Positions 1-7,803 of a DNA stretch of 64,000 bases are shown here, in pieces. This DNA is from Rubritalea squalenifaciens DSM 18772 (lineage in GTDB: Bacteria; Verrucomicrobiota; Verrucomicrobiia; Verrucomicrobiales; Akkermansiaceae): assembly GCF_900141815.1 (NCBI RefSeq), contig NZ_FQYR01000002.1:186001-250000 (forward strand), given 5' to 3'. The stretch's first letter is position 1; each line of letters begins with the position of its first letter. The position numbers and the translations under genes are program-made. The notes under the pieces were generated by a model. It did not search any database. It saw only the letters and a program-made list of their open reading frames with translations, and had not been told where the DNA came from.

Positions 1-106
1 GCTTGAATTGTTTATGGGGGGCGCCATTGGGGTGGCTGGAGGGGAATACCTAAAGAACGCCCCAGCAAGGCATTGTCTTAGAATTCTTAGAACAATTGTT
101 CATGAA

Positions 107-141
107 AAAAGCGAGGCCCCCGCTGGAGGAACCTCGCTTTT
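107..141 (-). terminator. Rho-independent terminator of accC
   Basis: The inverted repeat AAAAGCGAGG (107-116) and CCTCGCTTTT (132-141) forms a 10-bp stem. Read on the minus strand it ends in a T-run, 38 bp past the accC stop. The symmetric A/T flanks mean it could work in both directions. Confidence 0.75.
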
Positions 142-178
142 CTTATAGATCTATTGGTTTAAAATCCCTTGAGAGATT

Positions 179-1543
179 TTATTTTGCCTCTTCCTGCTTT
201 TGCTTGAGGTACTCACCGACCCAACCAATGTTGTAGTGGCCAGTCTTGAAGTCCTCGTGATTGATGATTTCAATCTGGAAGGGGATGGTGGTCTTGATAC
301 CGCGGATCATGAACTCGGTAAGAGCGCGGTTCATGCGGGCGATAGCGATCTCACGGGTGGCTCCGGTACAGATCAGCTTGGCGATCATGGAATCGTAGTG
401 AGGAGGCACGGAGTAGCCTGAGTAGACGTGAGTGTCTACACGCACGCCCTTGCCGCCAGGAGCGTACCAGAGGTCGATCTTGCCTGGGCTCGGCGCAAAG
501 TTGTTGTATGGGTCCTCAGCGTTGATACGGCACTCAATGGACCAGCCACGAGGCTCAGCCTTGAGAACGTGATCTGAGAGAGGCTCACCAGCCGCCACAC
601 GGATCTGCTCCTTGATGAGCTCACAGCCCATGACTTCCTCTGTAACCGGGTGCTCGACCTGGATACGGGTGTTCATTTCCATGAAGTAGAAGTCCTTGCC
701 GTTCTCATCCACGAGATACTCGATCGTACCAGCATTCTCGTAGCCGATGGCTTTGATGAGGTTGACGGATGCTTCACCCATGCGCTCACGCAGCTCAGGG
801 GAAACGAGTGGCGATGGGCACTCCTCGATGATCTTCTGGTTGCGGCGCTGCATGGAGCAGTCACGCTCACCAAGGTGAATGAAGTTCCCCTTGGTATCAG
901 CAATCACCTGGAATTCCACGTGGTGAGGATTCAGTACCAGCTTCTCGATGTAGCAGTCACCATTGCCGAAGCAGGCAATCGCTTCCTGGCTGGCCTGATT
1001 GTACATGTCGATGAACTGGCTTTCCTCCATGACCGGGCGCATGCCACGACCACCGCCGCCAGCGGTCGCCTTGATCATGACCGGGAAGCCGATCTCTTTA
1101 GCGACTTCGAGACCATGCTGGGCAGACTCAAGAATGCCTTCTGAACCAGGAGTCACTGGCACGCCATTGGCGAGTGCTGTGGCACGGGCGGTGTTCTTGT
1201 CACCCATGATGCGGATGGTATCCGCAGATGGTCCGATGAATTTAATGTCGCAAGACTCGCAGATCTCCACGAAGCGAGCATTCTCAGAAAGGAAACCGTA
1301 GCCCGGGTGGATCGCATCTGCCTCGGTGATCTCAGCGGCAGCAATGATGCGGTCAGGCTTCAGGTAGCTGTCTTTGCTGGGACCAGGGCCGATGCAGACG
1401 GCTTCGTCTGCCAATTGCACGTGCATGGAGTCAACGTCTGCCTCTGAATAGACAGCCACGGACGCTACGCCGAGCTCACGGCAGGCACGGATAATACGCA
1501 GGGCAATCTCCCCACGGTTTGCAACAAGGACTTTTTTAAGCAT
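179..1543 (-). CDS. accC: Biotin carboxylase subunit of acetyl-CoA carboxylase
   Basis: AccC carries out the ATP-dependent carboxylation of biotin on BCCP, the first half-reaction of acetyl-CoA carboxylase, which makes malonyl-CoA for fatty-acid synthesis in the cytoplasm. The 454-residue length is normal for the family. The N-terminus MLKKVLVANRGEIALRI is typical, the ATP-grasp Gly-rich loop (KATAGGGGRGM) lies near residue 160, and the catalytic stretch EMNTRIQVEHPVTE is near residue 290. It lies 77 bp downstream of accB on the same strand, the usual accBC order, and is followed by a strong terminator. Nothing is missing or odd. Confidence 0.97.
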   Translation of the reverse strand: MLKKVLVANRGEIALRIIRACRELGVASVAVYSEADVDSMHVQLADEAVCIGPGPSKDSYLKPDRIIAAAEITEADAIHPGYGFLSENARFVEICESCDIKFIGPSADTIRIMGDKNTARATALANGVPVTPGSEGILESAQHGLEVAKEIGFPVMIKATAGGGGRGMRPVMEESQFIDMYNQASQEAIACFGNGDCYIEKLVLNPHHVEFQVIADTKGNFIHLGERDCSMQRRNQKIIEECPSPLVSPELRERMGEASVNLIKAIGYENAGTIEYLVDENGKDFYFMEMNTRIQVEHPVTEEVMGCELIKEQIRVAAGEPLSDHVLKAEPRGWSIECRINAEDPYNNFAPSPGKIDLWYAPGGKGVRVDTHVYSGYSVPPHYDSMIAKLICTGATREIAIARMNRALTEFMIRGIKTTIPFQIEIINHEDFKTGHYNIGWVGEYLKQKQEEAK

Positions 1544-1620
1544 GATTCATACTGCTGCTCTGAGGCAGCGTGAAAAGTTGAACAAAAAATGGTGGTGGCA
1601 CCCGAAGGGGCGCCCCGAGA

Positions 1621-2088
1621 TTACTTGATGGTGAAGAGAGTATCGCCAAACTGTACCGGAGTGGCATCATCCACCTCAATGGCAGTGATTGTACCGGAAC
1701 GCTCTGCCTTGATCTCATTCATGACCTTCATGGCCTCAATGATGCAAAGAGTCTGACCTTCGGAGATCTTGTCACCCACTTCCACGAAGTTTGGTGAATC
1801 CGGAGAAGGCTTGCGGTAGAAAGTACCCACCATCGGTGAAGTGATTGGCTCACCATCGGCTACTGGGGCAGCGGCTCCTCCATCAGCAGGGGCTGCAGCT
1901 GGAGCAGCAGCGACCGGAGCAGCGGCTACTGGGGCAGCAGCAGGGATTCGCGCCATGGCAGCAGAGACTGCATCAGCGTCCAGACCCTTCTTGAGTTTCA
2001 GGTTGAAGCCCTCTTTTTCGAGATGGAAGTAGGAAAGCTCGTGCTCATTCATGAGCTCGACGATTTTGCGGATGTCTTTTAGTTCCAC
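1621..2088 (-). CDS. accB: Biotin carboxyl carrier protein of acetyl-CoA carboxylase
   Basis: BCCP carries the biotin that AccC carboxylates and hands the carboxyl group to the AccA/AccD transferase. The protein has 155 residues: an N-terminal helical part, an Ala/Pro-rich flexible linker (about residues 48-78), and a C-terminal biotinyl domain with the signature EAMKVMNEI, where Lys121 is the biotinylation site. It is first in an accB-accC operon. The 297-bp region upstream, shared with a divergent pseudokinase gene, has a 13-bp direct repeat that could be an operator. Confidence 0.96.
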   Translation of the reverse strand: MELKDIRKIVELMNEHELSYFHLEKEGFNLKLKKGLDADAVSAAMARIPAAAPVAAAPVAAAPAAAPADGGAAAPVADGEPITSPMVGTFYRKPSPDSPNFVEVGDKISEGQTLCIIEAMKVMNEIKAERSGTITAIEVDDATPVQFGDTLFTIK

Positions 2089-2202
2089 GGTATTATGTTG
2101 GATTGGTTACGATCTGCTGCATTGGCCAGACCAGCGCAACAGCTAGACGCTAGCGGTTATTAGGAAGAAGCGTCAAGTGCGTATGGTCGTTAGTTTCACG
2201 CT

Positions 2203-2300
2203 AAATCTTGGTCAAGCCTCGTTCGCGAGAGATCTCTGCTCGCTTCAGGCTCAGCTTGGCATTGCGCTAATTAGTCAAAAATAAGTCAAATCTTGGTCAA
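2203..2300. promoter_or_regulatory. Direct-repeat pair in the accB/pseudokinase divergent region
   Basis: The 13-mer AAATCTTGGTCAA occurs exactly at 2203-2215 and again at 2288-2300, a start-to-start distance of 85 bp or about eight helical turns. It lies between the divergent starts of accB (2088) and the pseudokinase (2386). Two identical 13-mers in so short a region suggest a transcription-factor binding site, but no regulator is identified. I found no convincing -35/-10 pair here. Confidence 0.35.
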
Positions 2301-2385
2301 AGGCGGCAAAAAATTAGTACGTACTCATCAAAAGTCTTGTCCGCTATAACTCTAGAGTTTTAATTTTTTTTCGCAGTAAAACCCA

Positions 2386-3282
2386 ATGAGCGAACGATAT
2401 CAAACAGGGGACTGTTTGGGGCGTGGACGAGCCGGCTCTGTCTACGAGGCTTATGATACCCAGCAAAACAAGTCCGTTATCTTAAGACGATTCGATGTTC
2501 CTGAAGAGGAATATCAAAACAATCGTTGGCGTTCCGAATACCTCACCATCACGAACGACCTGAAACGTATCAAGCACCCGAACATTCTCGAGGTGCTGGA
2601 TTCTGATTTTGATGAGGAGGGTCCTTTTATTGTCACGGACCAGGCTCCGGGAATCAGGCTGAGCAAGATGATGCCCGGCCAAGGCACGGGGATTCCGCTC
2701 AAGGCGATCTACCATCTGGCCAGCCAGATGCTCGATGCCTATCAGGTGGCCATGTCCTTCGGCTTCTACCATTACGCCCTGAGCCCGAGTTCCATCCTCG
2801 GTTACGAGCATCAAGACAATGAGTACCATTTCACCTTGATGGATCTCGGCCACAGCAAGCTTATCCCGCTGATAGCAAACAACAGCAACGACGCGCTCGC
2901 CAAAACACTTGATCCCGCCCTGCTGGCTCCTGAGGTCTATGAGGGCAATCCACAGGGCATCCAGAGCAGCCTCTACATGCTCGGCCAGTTGCTGTACTGG
3001 GTCAGTGCCGGCGGCCACCCACTGGCTGGCCTGTCGCTGCGCACGGCACATGCCAAGCACAAGGCCGGGGAGATGCCCTACTTGAAAGGCTATCGTGCCG
3101 ACATGCCAGACAACTTCCGCAAATGGATCTACCGCCTGATCGAGCCGAACCCGGACCGCAGGCCAGAGTCCATCATCGAAGCTCGCATGCTGATGCCAGC
3201 GAGTGACGAGGTGAATGCAGAGATATTCCGCCCACAGCCGAGGAAAATGGACCGGCGTGATGCCGAGCCTGATTACAGCTAG
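2386..3282 (+). CDS. Serine/threonine kinase-fold protein, probable pseudokinase
   Basis: This 298-residue protein has the order of motifs of a Hanks-type kinase domain. The Gly-rich loop GRGRAGSV (12-19), the DLG metal motif (Asp153) and APE (181-183) are present. The residues needed for phosphotransfer are altered: the ATP-anchoring Lys of VAxK is Arg34 (VILRRF), the catalytic HRD reads HYA (129-131) with no Asp, and the catalytic-loop Asn is Ser136. It has no C-terminal membrane segment or sensor domain. I infer a pseudokinase that acts as a scaffold or regulator. It is transcribed away from accB; whether it affects lipid synthesis is unknown. Confidence 0.8.
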   Translation: MSERYQTGDCLGRGRAGSVYEAYDTQQNKSVILRRFDVPEEEYQNNRWRSEYLTITNDLKRIKHPNILEVLDSDFDEEGPFIVTDQAPGIRLSKMMPGQGTGIPLKAIYHLASQMLDAYQVAMSFGFYHYALSPSSILGYEHQDNEYHFTLMDLGHSKLIPLIANNSNDALAKTLDPALLAPEVYEGNPQGIQSSLYMLGQLLYWVSAGGHPLAGLSLRTAHAKHKAGEMPYLKGYRADMPDNFRKWIYRLIEPNPDRRPESIIEARMLMPASDEVNAEIFRPQPRKMDRRDAEPDYS

Positions 3283-3476
3283 CACCTTTGCTTGTGCTCT
3301 GACCCCCAATGACGCTATTGTACAATTTATAGCGCAACTGTTTTGCTGTCCCGAGGTTTCAAGCAGAAGACCATGACTGACAGCAGTCATTTGGCTGAAA
3401 GGACTACCTGAATGTAATACTTCCCGGTTAGGATTCATCTTCAGGAAAACCCGCTTAAACGGAATCAATCAATCCT

Positions 3477-4844
3477 ATGCTGAAACACAATCTATGCGGA
3501 GTGCTACTAGGCCTCCTGGCAAGCACCTCTGCCTTTGCGGACAAGAAACCTAATGTTGTCATCCTTTACTCTGACGATGCCGGCTATGCTGACTTTGGCT
3601 TCCAGCCCAACTGCGTAGAGGACATGAAAAAGCTCACGCCTCATATCGACTCGATCGCCAAAGAGGGTGCCCGCTTCTCCAATGCCTACATGTCTGGCTG
3701 TGTGTGCTCACCCTCCCGGGCAGGCCTGATGACCGGCCGCTACCAGCAGCGCTTCGGCTATGACAACAATCTGCCTCCCGGCTCCAAAGGCGGCCTGGAT
3801 CTCAATGAGACCTTCGGCGTGAAGCACCTCAAAGGCCTGGGCTACAAGACCGGCCTGGTCGGCAAGTGGCACCTGGGCTACCAACCGCAGTTCCACCCGA
3901 ACAAGCGAGGCTTCGATTGGTTCTACGGCCTGCTGCAAGGTTCCCGCGGCTATTTCCCCTATGACAAGCCATCCGCACACCGCGTGATCCAGGAGAATGG
4001 TGAGGCTACCAAGGAAATCGGCTACGTGACCGACCGCTTCGGGGATGCCGCCTGCCAGTTCATCAAGGAGCACAAGGACGAGCCCTTCTACCTTTTCGTC
4101 TCTTTCACCTCCCCCCATGGACCACTGCAGCCCAAACCAGAAGACCTCAAGCGTCTCGAGCACATCACTGAGAAAAAACGTAAGAACTATGCCGGCCTCG
4201 TCCTCAGCCTGGATGACAATGTAGGCAAGATTCTCAAGGAGATCGATCAGGCAGGGATCAAGGATAACACGATCGTCATCTATACCAATGACAACGGCGG
4301 CCAGACGGCACTCGGCGCTGACAACACTCCGCTCAAAGGCAAGAAAGGCACCATCTGGGAAGGCGGCACCCGCGTCCCATTCGCCGTGCGCTGGCCTCAT
4401 AAGATCAAGCCCGGCAGCGTAGTCGATCAACCCGTCATCTCCCTCGACATCCTTCCAAGTGTGGTGGAAGCCGCTGGCGATCAGATCCCAGCCGACTGGA
4501 AGCTCGACGGCCGCAGCTTCCTGCCGCTTGCTACCGGGAAAGAAGCATCTCTGCCTACCCGCACCCTACACTGGCGCAAGGACGGCTCCAAGGGCCCGAT
4601 CAGTATCCGTGAGGGTAAGTGGAAGCTGATCCACAACCGTGGTGAAGCCGGTGCCAAGCCAGAGCTCTATGACCTGAGCAAAGACATCAGTGAGTCCACC
4701 GATGTTTCCTCCGCCAACCCCGAGATCATGGCTCAGCTCACCGCAAAGATGAAAGCCTGGGAAAGCCAGATGACCGAACCACTCTGGGGACCAAACTCCG
4801 TGGGCAAGGAAAGCAAGCCAGAGAAGAAGAAGCGCAAGAAGTAG
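3477..4844 (+). CDS. Exported arylsulfatase A-like sulfatase (S1 family)
   Basis: It is predicted to hydrolyse a sulfate ester from a carbohydrate outside the cytoplasm. A signal peptide (residues 1-21, cut near AFA-D) precedes the sulfatase fold. Visible are metal-binding Asp33-Asp34, the maturation motif CSPSR (Cys77 to Arg81) whose Cys becomes formylglycine, GKWHLGY, and TNDNGG with further metal ligands. Length is 455 residues and the tail is Lys-rich (KPEKKKRKK). It stands alone on the plus strand between the pseudokinase and a strong terminator, while the other nine sulfatases are on the minus strand. The substrate cannot be told from sequence alone. Confidence 0.93.
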   Translation: MLKHNLCGVLLGLLASTSAFADKKPNVVILYSDDAGYADFGFQPNCVEDMKKLTPHIDSIAKEGARFSNAYMSGCVCSPSRAGLMTGRYQQRFGYDNNLPPGSKGGLDLNETFGVKHLKGLGYKTGLVGKWHLGYQPQFHPNKRGFDWFYGLLQGSRGYFPYDKPSAHRVIQENGEATKEIGYVTDRFGDAACQFIKEHKDEPFYLFVSFTSPHGPLQPKPEDLKRLEHITEKKRKNYAGLVLSLDDNVGKILKEIDQAGIKDNTIVIYTNDNGGQTALGADNTPLKGKKGTIWEGGTRVPFAVRWPHKIKPGSVVDQPVISLDILPSVVEAAGDQIPADWKLDGRSFLPLATGKEASLPTRTLHWRKDGSKGPISIREGKWKLIHNRGEAGAKPELYDLSKDISESTDVSSANPEIMAQLTAKMKAWESQMTEPLWGPNSVGKESKPEKKKRKK

Positions 4845-4876
4845 TCCGCTTTTCAGCCATCTTGAAAGCATTCTCC

Positions 4877-4914
4877 AACGGCCCCGCAGATTTGCTGCGA
4901 GGCCGTTTTTCTTT
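4877..4914 (+). terminator. Rho-independent terminator after sulfatase
   Basis: The arms AACGGCC...CGCAG and CTGCG...GGCCGTT form a GC-rich stem around a short loop, followed by a T-run (4906-4912). It begins 33 bp after the sulfatase stop codon. Confidence 0.8.
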
Positions 4915-4965
4915 CTGCTGAACAATTGTGTATCCGCCGCCCATGAACTGAGCTAGAGTCCCGCC

Positions 4966-5799
4966 ATGATCGAGCTGGGCAGGATGAACACTCTGGAAGT
5001 AAGCCGGGTGGAAGAACGTGGAGTTTACCTCATGGATCAGGACGAAGGAGAAATCCTGCTTCCTGCCAAAGAGGTGCCTGCCAGTGCCGGCCTCGGCAGC
5101 TGGCTTGAGGTCTTTGTCTACCGTGATTCCAAGGACCGCCTGATCGCCACCACCAGCAAGCCCAAGGTCATGGTAGGGGAGTTTGCCGCCCTCAAGGTCA
5201 CCCAAGTGAACCCGCACGGCGCCTTCCTGGACTGGGGTCTGGTCAAGGACCTCATGCTGCCCTTCGGCGAGCAGAAGAAAAAGGTCAGCCACGGCAAGAC
5301 CGTCGTCGTCCGCGTCTACGTGGATGAGGACACCGACCGCATCGCCGCCACTACCCGCCTCGGCCGTTTCCTCGGCAAGGAGAACCGCCGCTTTCTGGAA
5401 GACGAACAAGTCGATATCATGATCGTGGACTGGTCCGAGCTGGGCTACCGCGTGATTGTCGATGGCAGCCACTGGGGCCTGATCTACCACAACCAGATTT
5501 TCCAGCCGCTGACACCCGGTCAAACCATGAAGGCTTACGTTCAGCTGATGCGTCCCGATGGCAAGCTGGACATCGTCCTACAGAAAGGTGGACCAGAAAA
5601 AGTCCAGCAACTCACCACCAAGATCCTCGACAAACTCAAGAGCGAGGGCGGCTACCTGGCACTCGGGGACAAGAGTGACTCCACCGCCATCCGGGCGATG
5701 TTTGGCGTAAGCAAGAAGACCTACAAGAAGGCCCTTGGCCAGCTCTACAAGGAAAAGAAGATCACCTTCGAAGGCGAAGGCGTGCGCCTAGTGGGCTAG
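4966..5799 (+). CDS. CvfB/YitL-family S1 RNA-binding protein
   Basis: This 277-residue cytoplasmic protein resembles the CvfB family: an N-terminal stretch (MIELGRMNTLEVSRVEERGVYL) typical of the family, tandem S1-like beta-barrel segments over about residues 1-210, and a C-terminal winged-helix-like end (about 215-277, with KSDSTAIRAMFGVSKKTYKKALGQL). CvfB-type proteins bind RNA and affect post-transcriptional control of gene expression in other bacteria. The start is chosen because the MIELG...NTL pattern matches the family; an internal Met at residue 7 is possible. It stands alone between a terminator and a convergent permease gene 6 bp away. Confidence 0.8.
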   Translation: MIELGRMNTLEVSRVEERGVYLMDQDEGEILLPAKEVPASAGLGSWLEVFVYRDSKDRLIATTSKPKVMVGEFAALKVTQVNPHGAFLDWGLVKDLMLPFGEQKKKVSHGKTVVVRVYVDEDTDRIAATTRLGRFLGKENRRFLEDEQVDIMIVDWSELGYRVIVDGSHWGLIYHNQIFQPLTPGQTMKAYVQLMRPDGKLDIVLQKGGPEKVQQLTTKILDKLKSEGGYLALGDKSDSTAIRAMFGVSKKTYKKALGQLYKEKKITFEGEGVRLVG

Positions 5800-5805
5800 A
5801 CTTTT

Positions 5806-7053
5806 CTATCCTGCTGGCACGCCGAAGATCGTAACCATGAGGCACAGCACCGCGGTGATGATGAAAAAGATACAGCGTCCGTGATGAGTCTCTTTTCTCG
5901 CCAAGAGCGCGGCTACCAAGGCCTGCAAACAGTAAAACAAGGCAAAGGCTCTGGAAGCCACCGCGATCACCTCATTCACCGAGGTCAACCAGACCACGGA
6001 AATGGAGGCAGCCATCACAATCGCATAGGCAATCTTGGGCTTGATGGAAAAGAGATCCTCTAGCAGCCCCCCTGCTGCCGCATCATCTGCTACCGAGGCA
6101 CTGAACTGGGATCCTATCGCCGCCACAGTCAAGAGGACCGGCAGGACCGCCGCGATGGGCGCTGTCAGCTTGATCACCTCTGTAACCTTGGCATCCATAT
6201 TGGCTTCAAAGAGCACTGTCATCAGGCCGATGAATAGGATGTAGATCACCGTAGAGATCCACTGGGCGTAGCGCATGGTCTTGATGCGTTGCTCGGCAGG
6301 ATGCTCATCTCCAAGATAGCGTGAAGTTTCAAATCCTTGCACCACGATCAGCAGACCTAACAGAACCCTGAATTCATAAGCGCCCATGTCCGGCGAACTT
6401 GGCGGAAGCTTCCAGTTTCCCTCAGTGAACAGACCGATGTTGTAGGTGGCCAAGGCGACCAACAATGCGGTGATCATGCCCAGGTTCAAGCTGATCGCAT
6501 ACTTCTCTAGCCCCTCCAGAGACCGCAGCCCTTTGGTCACTCCTACGAAGGCAATGACGGCTAGAATCGTAGTCGTTAGGAACTCTACCTTGAGGTGCTC
6601 ATCGATGCCGAAGCTCGTCAGCGCAAAGGTGGAGAGAAGCTGCAAGTAGTAGGCCACCGAGATGAAGTAGGCCAGTGAAAGAACTATCCGCGAAAGGAAG
6701 GCGATCTTCTGCGGCGTGCCATTCTTGTGCTCAATGGGTTCAAAGTAGCGGATGTTGTAGCGCACGACCTCGCCCACACAGTAGGCCATCACCAGCAGAA
6801 TCAGCATGAACAGGACCGACCAGGGACCAGCTATGCCGCCGATCAGTGGCGCACACACCAGAAAGCCACTCCCCATGATGGAGGCCAGCGGGGTCAAAGT
6901 AGCCTTCCAAGTTTTTGATCCGCTGAGTTTCTTAGAAAAGGCAAGAAAGGCAGCCACCGAGAGGGCAATGAGCACGATGAGTATGTTCACTACTACCACA
7001 TTAGGGAGAACCCAGACACAGTGCAATCTGTAATCCGGTCTCATTGCGATCAT
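5806..7053 (-). CDS. APC/LeuT-type multi-pass membrane transporter of unknown substrate
   Basis: The protein has up to 415 residues and about 11-12 hydrophobic segments. Its first helix carries an unwound-looking Gly-rich stretch (LASIMGSGFLVCAPLIGGIAGPW) like that in amino-acid/polyamine or Na-coupled LeuT-fold carriers. The substrate cannot be assigned. The start is doubtful: the first 18 codons are polar, and GTG codons at 6999 or 6990 sit right before the first membrane helix. A later start would also free the -35 box proposed at 7044-7049 for the divergent small gene. It is convergent with the CvfB gene. Confidence 0.75.
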   Translation of the reverse strand: MIAMRPDYRLHCVWVLPNVVVVNILIVLIALSVAAFLAFSKKLSGSKTWKATLTPLASIMGSGFLVCAPLIGGIAGPWSVLFMLILLVMAYCVGEVVRYNIRYFEPIEHKNGTPQKIAFLSRIVLSLAYFISVAYYLQLLSTFALTSFGIDEHLKVEFLTTTILAVIAFVGVTKGLRSLEGLEKYAISLNLGMITALLVALATYNIGLFTEGNWKLPPSSPDMGAYEFRVLLGLLIVVQGFETSRYLGDEHPAEQRIKTMRYAQWISTVIYILFIGLMTVLFEANMDAKVTEVIKLTAPIAAVLPVLLTVAAIGSQFSASVADDAAAGGLLEDLFSIKPKIAYAIVMAASISVVWLTSVNEVIAVASRAFALFYCLQALVAALLARKETHHGRCIFFIITAVLCLMVTIFGVPAG

Positions 7054-7072
7054 CCGGATCCCGTGCTATTCT
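7044..7072 (+). promoter_or_regulatory. Predicted sigma70-type promoter for the small UGA-containing gene
   Basis: TTGCGA (7044-7049) and TATTCT (7067-7072) are separated by 17 bp, and the -10 is preceded by TGC as in extended -10 elements. The expected transcription start falls at or within a base of the ATG at 7078, which suggests a leaderless mRNA and would explain why no ribosome-binding site is visible. This is a sequence-pattern inference only. Confidence 0.45.
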
Positions 7073-7077
7073 AGCGC

Positions 7078-7260
7078 ATGGAACCATTCTTAGTTTTGTT
7101 CGGCGTGATCGCGCTCTACTTTGCACTCCAGCTGTGGATTCTTCCCGCGCTGGGCCTCCCTACCTGAATGTCCGGAAAATGCTCCCGGTCTGGGAGTAAG
7201 GACAAGAAAAAGAAAGAGGACGAGGCTGCCAGCAAAGAGGACTCAAAGCCCAACGACTAG
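7078..7260 (+). CDS. Candidate small membrane selenoprotein (in-frame TGA as Sec)
   Basis: The ATG at 7078 opens 29 codons encoding one membrane helix (MEPFLVLFGVIALYFALQLW, then ILPALGLPT), followed by TGA at 7165-7167. The same frame continues without a break for 30 codons (MSGKC..., then a Lys/Glu-rich tail) to TAG at 7258-7260. Read through, this is a 60-residue protein with one transmembrane segment, a U30-M-S-G-K-C35 motif at the membrane edge and a charged tail. A hairpin directly after the TGA has the fdhF-type SECIS loop GGUCU at nearly the same distance (19 nt here, 18 nt in E. coli fdhF). Sec30 and Cys35 would form a redox pair; the function is unknown. The alternative is two overlapping mini-ORFs of 29 and 30 residues (TGA then ATG). 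No sel genes lie in the window. Confidence 0.6.
7169..7204 (+). promoter_or_regulatory. Candidate bacterial SECIS hairpin
   Basis: Starting 2 nt after the TGA (7165-7167), a lower stem TGTCC (7169-7173) pairs with GGACA (7200-7204). There is an internal loop GGAAAA opposite a single A. An upper 7-bp stem TGCTCCC (7180-7186) pairs with GGGAGTA (7192-7198) with one G-U pair, closing a 5-nt loop GGTCT (7187-7191). Known bacterial SECIS elements need a stem just 3' of UGA with G (and U) in the apical loop for SelB; GGUCU is the loop sequence of E. coli fdhF. The hairpin lies inside the coding frame, as in other bacterial selenoprotein genes. Confidence 0.6.
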
Positions 7261-7281
7261 CAGCCCCACAAAGGCAACCCT

Positions 7282-7734
7282 CTAGAGACGACCTTCCTCC
7301 AGGTCGTAGACATCAAACCAGACATAGACTGGACGATGCTTGGGAACGTATTCCTTGATGTAACCTTCCAGGAATTCCTGCAGTTCATCCGGCATGTCCG
7401 CGATCGACTTGTAACGAAGATCGTTGTTCCACTTGATGATTTCTATTTTCTCCCGCTTCTTGGCGTGTCTCTCGATGAAGTTTTCCACCTCCTTGTCCGT
7501 AGCACCCGTGGCCACGAATTCCCTGAAGGTATGCGAGTCGATCTCCGTAAAGTCAAAGAACAGGCGGTCCAGCGGGCAGTCAAAGTGATACTCATCATTC
7601 GTCTCCGCAATCACCGCACGGCATTTGTCTAACATCCGCGCCGCGATGACGTATCCGGCAATGGTGTCACGCGGGCTACGAGGGGGCTCCTTGGAGAGGT
7701 CCTTGGCGAGTTGTTTTAATTGTTCATTAGCCAT
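7282..7734 (-). CDS. DUF5069 family protein
   Basis: This soluble protein has about 150 residues. Its N-terminal pattern, DLSKEPPRSPRDTIAGYVIAARMLDKCRA, is that of the DUF5069 family, which has no known function. The start is set at MANEQLKQL (7734) because the family pattern follows soon after it; an upstream ATG at 7755 would add seven residues. It is convergent with the candidate selenoprotein gene (21 bp apart) and lies downstream of the LamG PEP-CTERM gene. Confidence 0.75.
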   Translation of the reverse strand: MANEQLKQLAKDLSKEPPRSPRDTIAGYVIAARMLDKCRAVIAETNDEYHFDCPLDRLFFDFTEIDSHTFREFVATGATDKEVENFIERHAKKREKIEIIKWNNDLRYKSIADMPDELQEFLEGYIKEYVPKHRPVYVWFDVYDLEEGRL

Positions 7735-7803
7735 ATCACCACACAGGTCGCCCATCTTGGTGAGATGTCAATGAGCCAGCATGTTAGCGTAGACAAATAG
7801 CTA

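Noticed and set aside
2482-3468. Long minus-strand ORF of 328 residues across the pseudokinase gene
   Set aside because: It is the antisense shadow of the pseudokinase; residue make-up is rich in Val, His and Gly with no motif.
7168-7260. Separate 30-residue ORF starting at the ATG after the TGA
   Set aside because: It is possible, but a hairpin with a SECIS-type loop at the right distance and the same frame on both sides make read-through the better reading. Kept as an alternative in the feature text.
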